Positions 11,928-11,935 of a stretch of DNA of 11,935 nt are shown piece by piece. The notes beneath the pieces were generated by a model. The model was not told the DNA's origin and ran no database searches. It worked only from the letters and a program-made list of their open reading frames with translations. How positions within the stretch are numbered: position 1 is the stretch's first letter; every line of letters starts with the position of its first letter. The position numbers were made by a program, and so were the translations under genes. The stretch comes from DATLTV01 sp035533375 (GTDB taxonomy: Bacteria > Patescibacteriota > Minisyncoccia > UBA6257 > 2-01-FULL-56-20): the NCBI GenBank assembly GCA_035533375.1, contig DATLTV010000066.1, forward strand, positions 1 to 11,935, read 5' to 3'.

Positions 11928-11935
11928 TTGCAGGT

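Noticed and set aside
11914..11935. Possible start of a + strand gene at ATG 11914
   Set aside because: Only seven codons are visible, they lie in an inverted repeat copy, and no Shine-Dalgarno site precedes them.

Overview
The window carries nine protein genes, a set of dispersed palindromic repeats, and no RNA genes, insertion sequences, phage genes or CRISPR. The gene content, the divergent versions of housekeeping proteins, the frr-rseP adjacency, the near-absence of Shine-Dalgarno sites before the core genes and the compact layout with repeats between genes suggest a small-genome bacterium of the Candidate Phyla Radiation (Patescibacteria), perhaps Parcubacteria-like. This is inference: no rRNA or other taxonomic marker is present. 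TAA, TAG and TGA are all used as ordinary stops.

Left part (2-6796). A cell-envelope and information-processing cluster runs on the + strand: the 3' part of murA (peptidoglycan precursor synthesis), mreB (cell-shape actin), a nucleoside deoxyribosyltransferase-like/Nudix fusion, holB (clamp-loader delta'), frr (ribosome recycling) and rseP (site-2 intramembrane protease). One small predicted lipoprotein gene lies on the - strand between murA and mreB, with its own good promoter and terminator. Inverted-repeat elements (family A, 64-120 bp, ends like GTCATCCC/GGGATGAC) sit at five junctions here: murA/lipoprotein, mreB/Nudix, Nudix/holB, holB/frr and frr/rseP. The one in front of the Nudix gene appears to supply its start codon.

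Middle part (6797-9904). Two AAA+ genes converge on a pair of intrinsic terminators. The + strand gene is a soluble FtsH-like protein with an intact zinc-protease site but an ATPase site altered at three hydrolysis positions. The - strand gene is a short Clp/Hsp100 D2-type ATPase with its key residues intact and a near-consensus sigma70 promoter. Unlike the core genes, both have recognisable Shine-Dalgarno sites.

Right part (9905-11935). A 608-residue - strand gene joins a ten-helix EamA-type membrane domain to a clan GH-A glycoside hydrolase domain. Four tandem copies of an 8-bp repeat directly abut its start codon. The same AAGCTCGT motif (family B) overlaps the stop codons of murA and rseP, and a related palindrome overlaps this gene's own stop.

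Most notable: the Walker-B Glu-to-Gln FtsH-like protease beside a complete Clp-like ATPase, the EamA-glycosidase fusion, the Cys-to-Asp MurA (predicted fosfomycin-insensitive), the Asp-to-Asn change in the MreB phosphate-2 loop, and the two repeat families that build gene boundaries.
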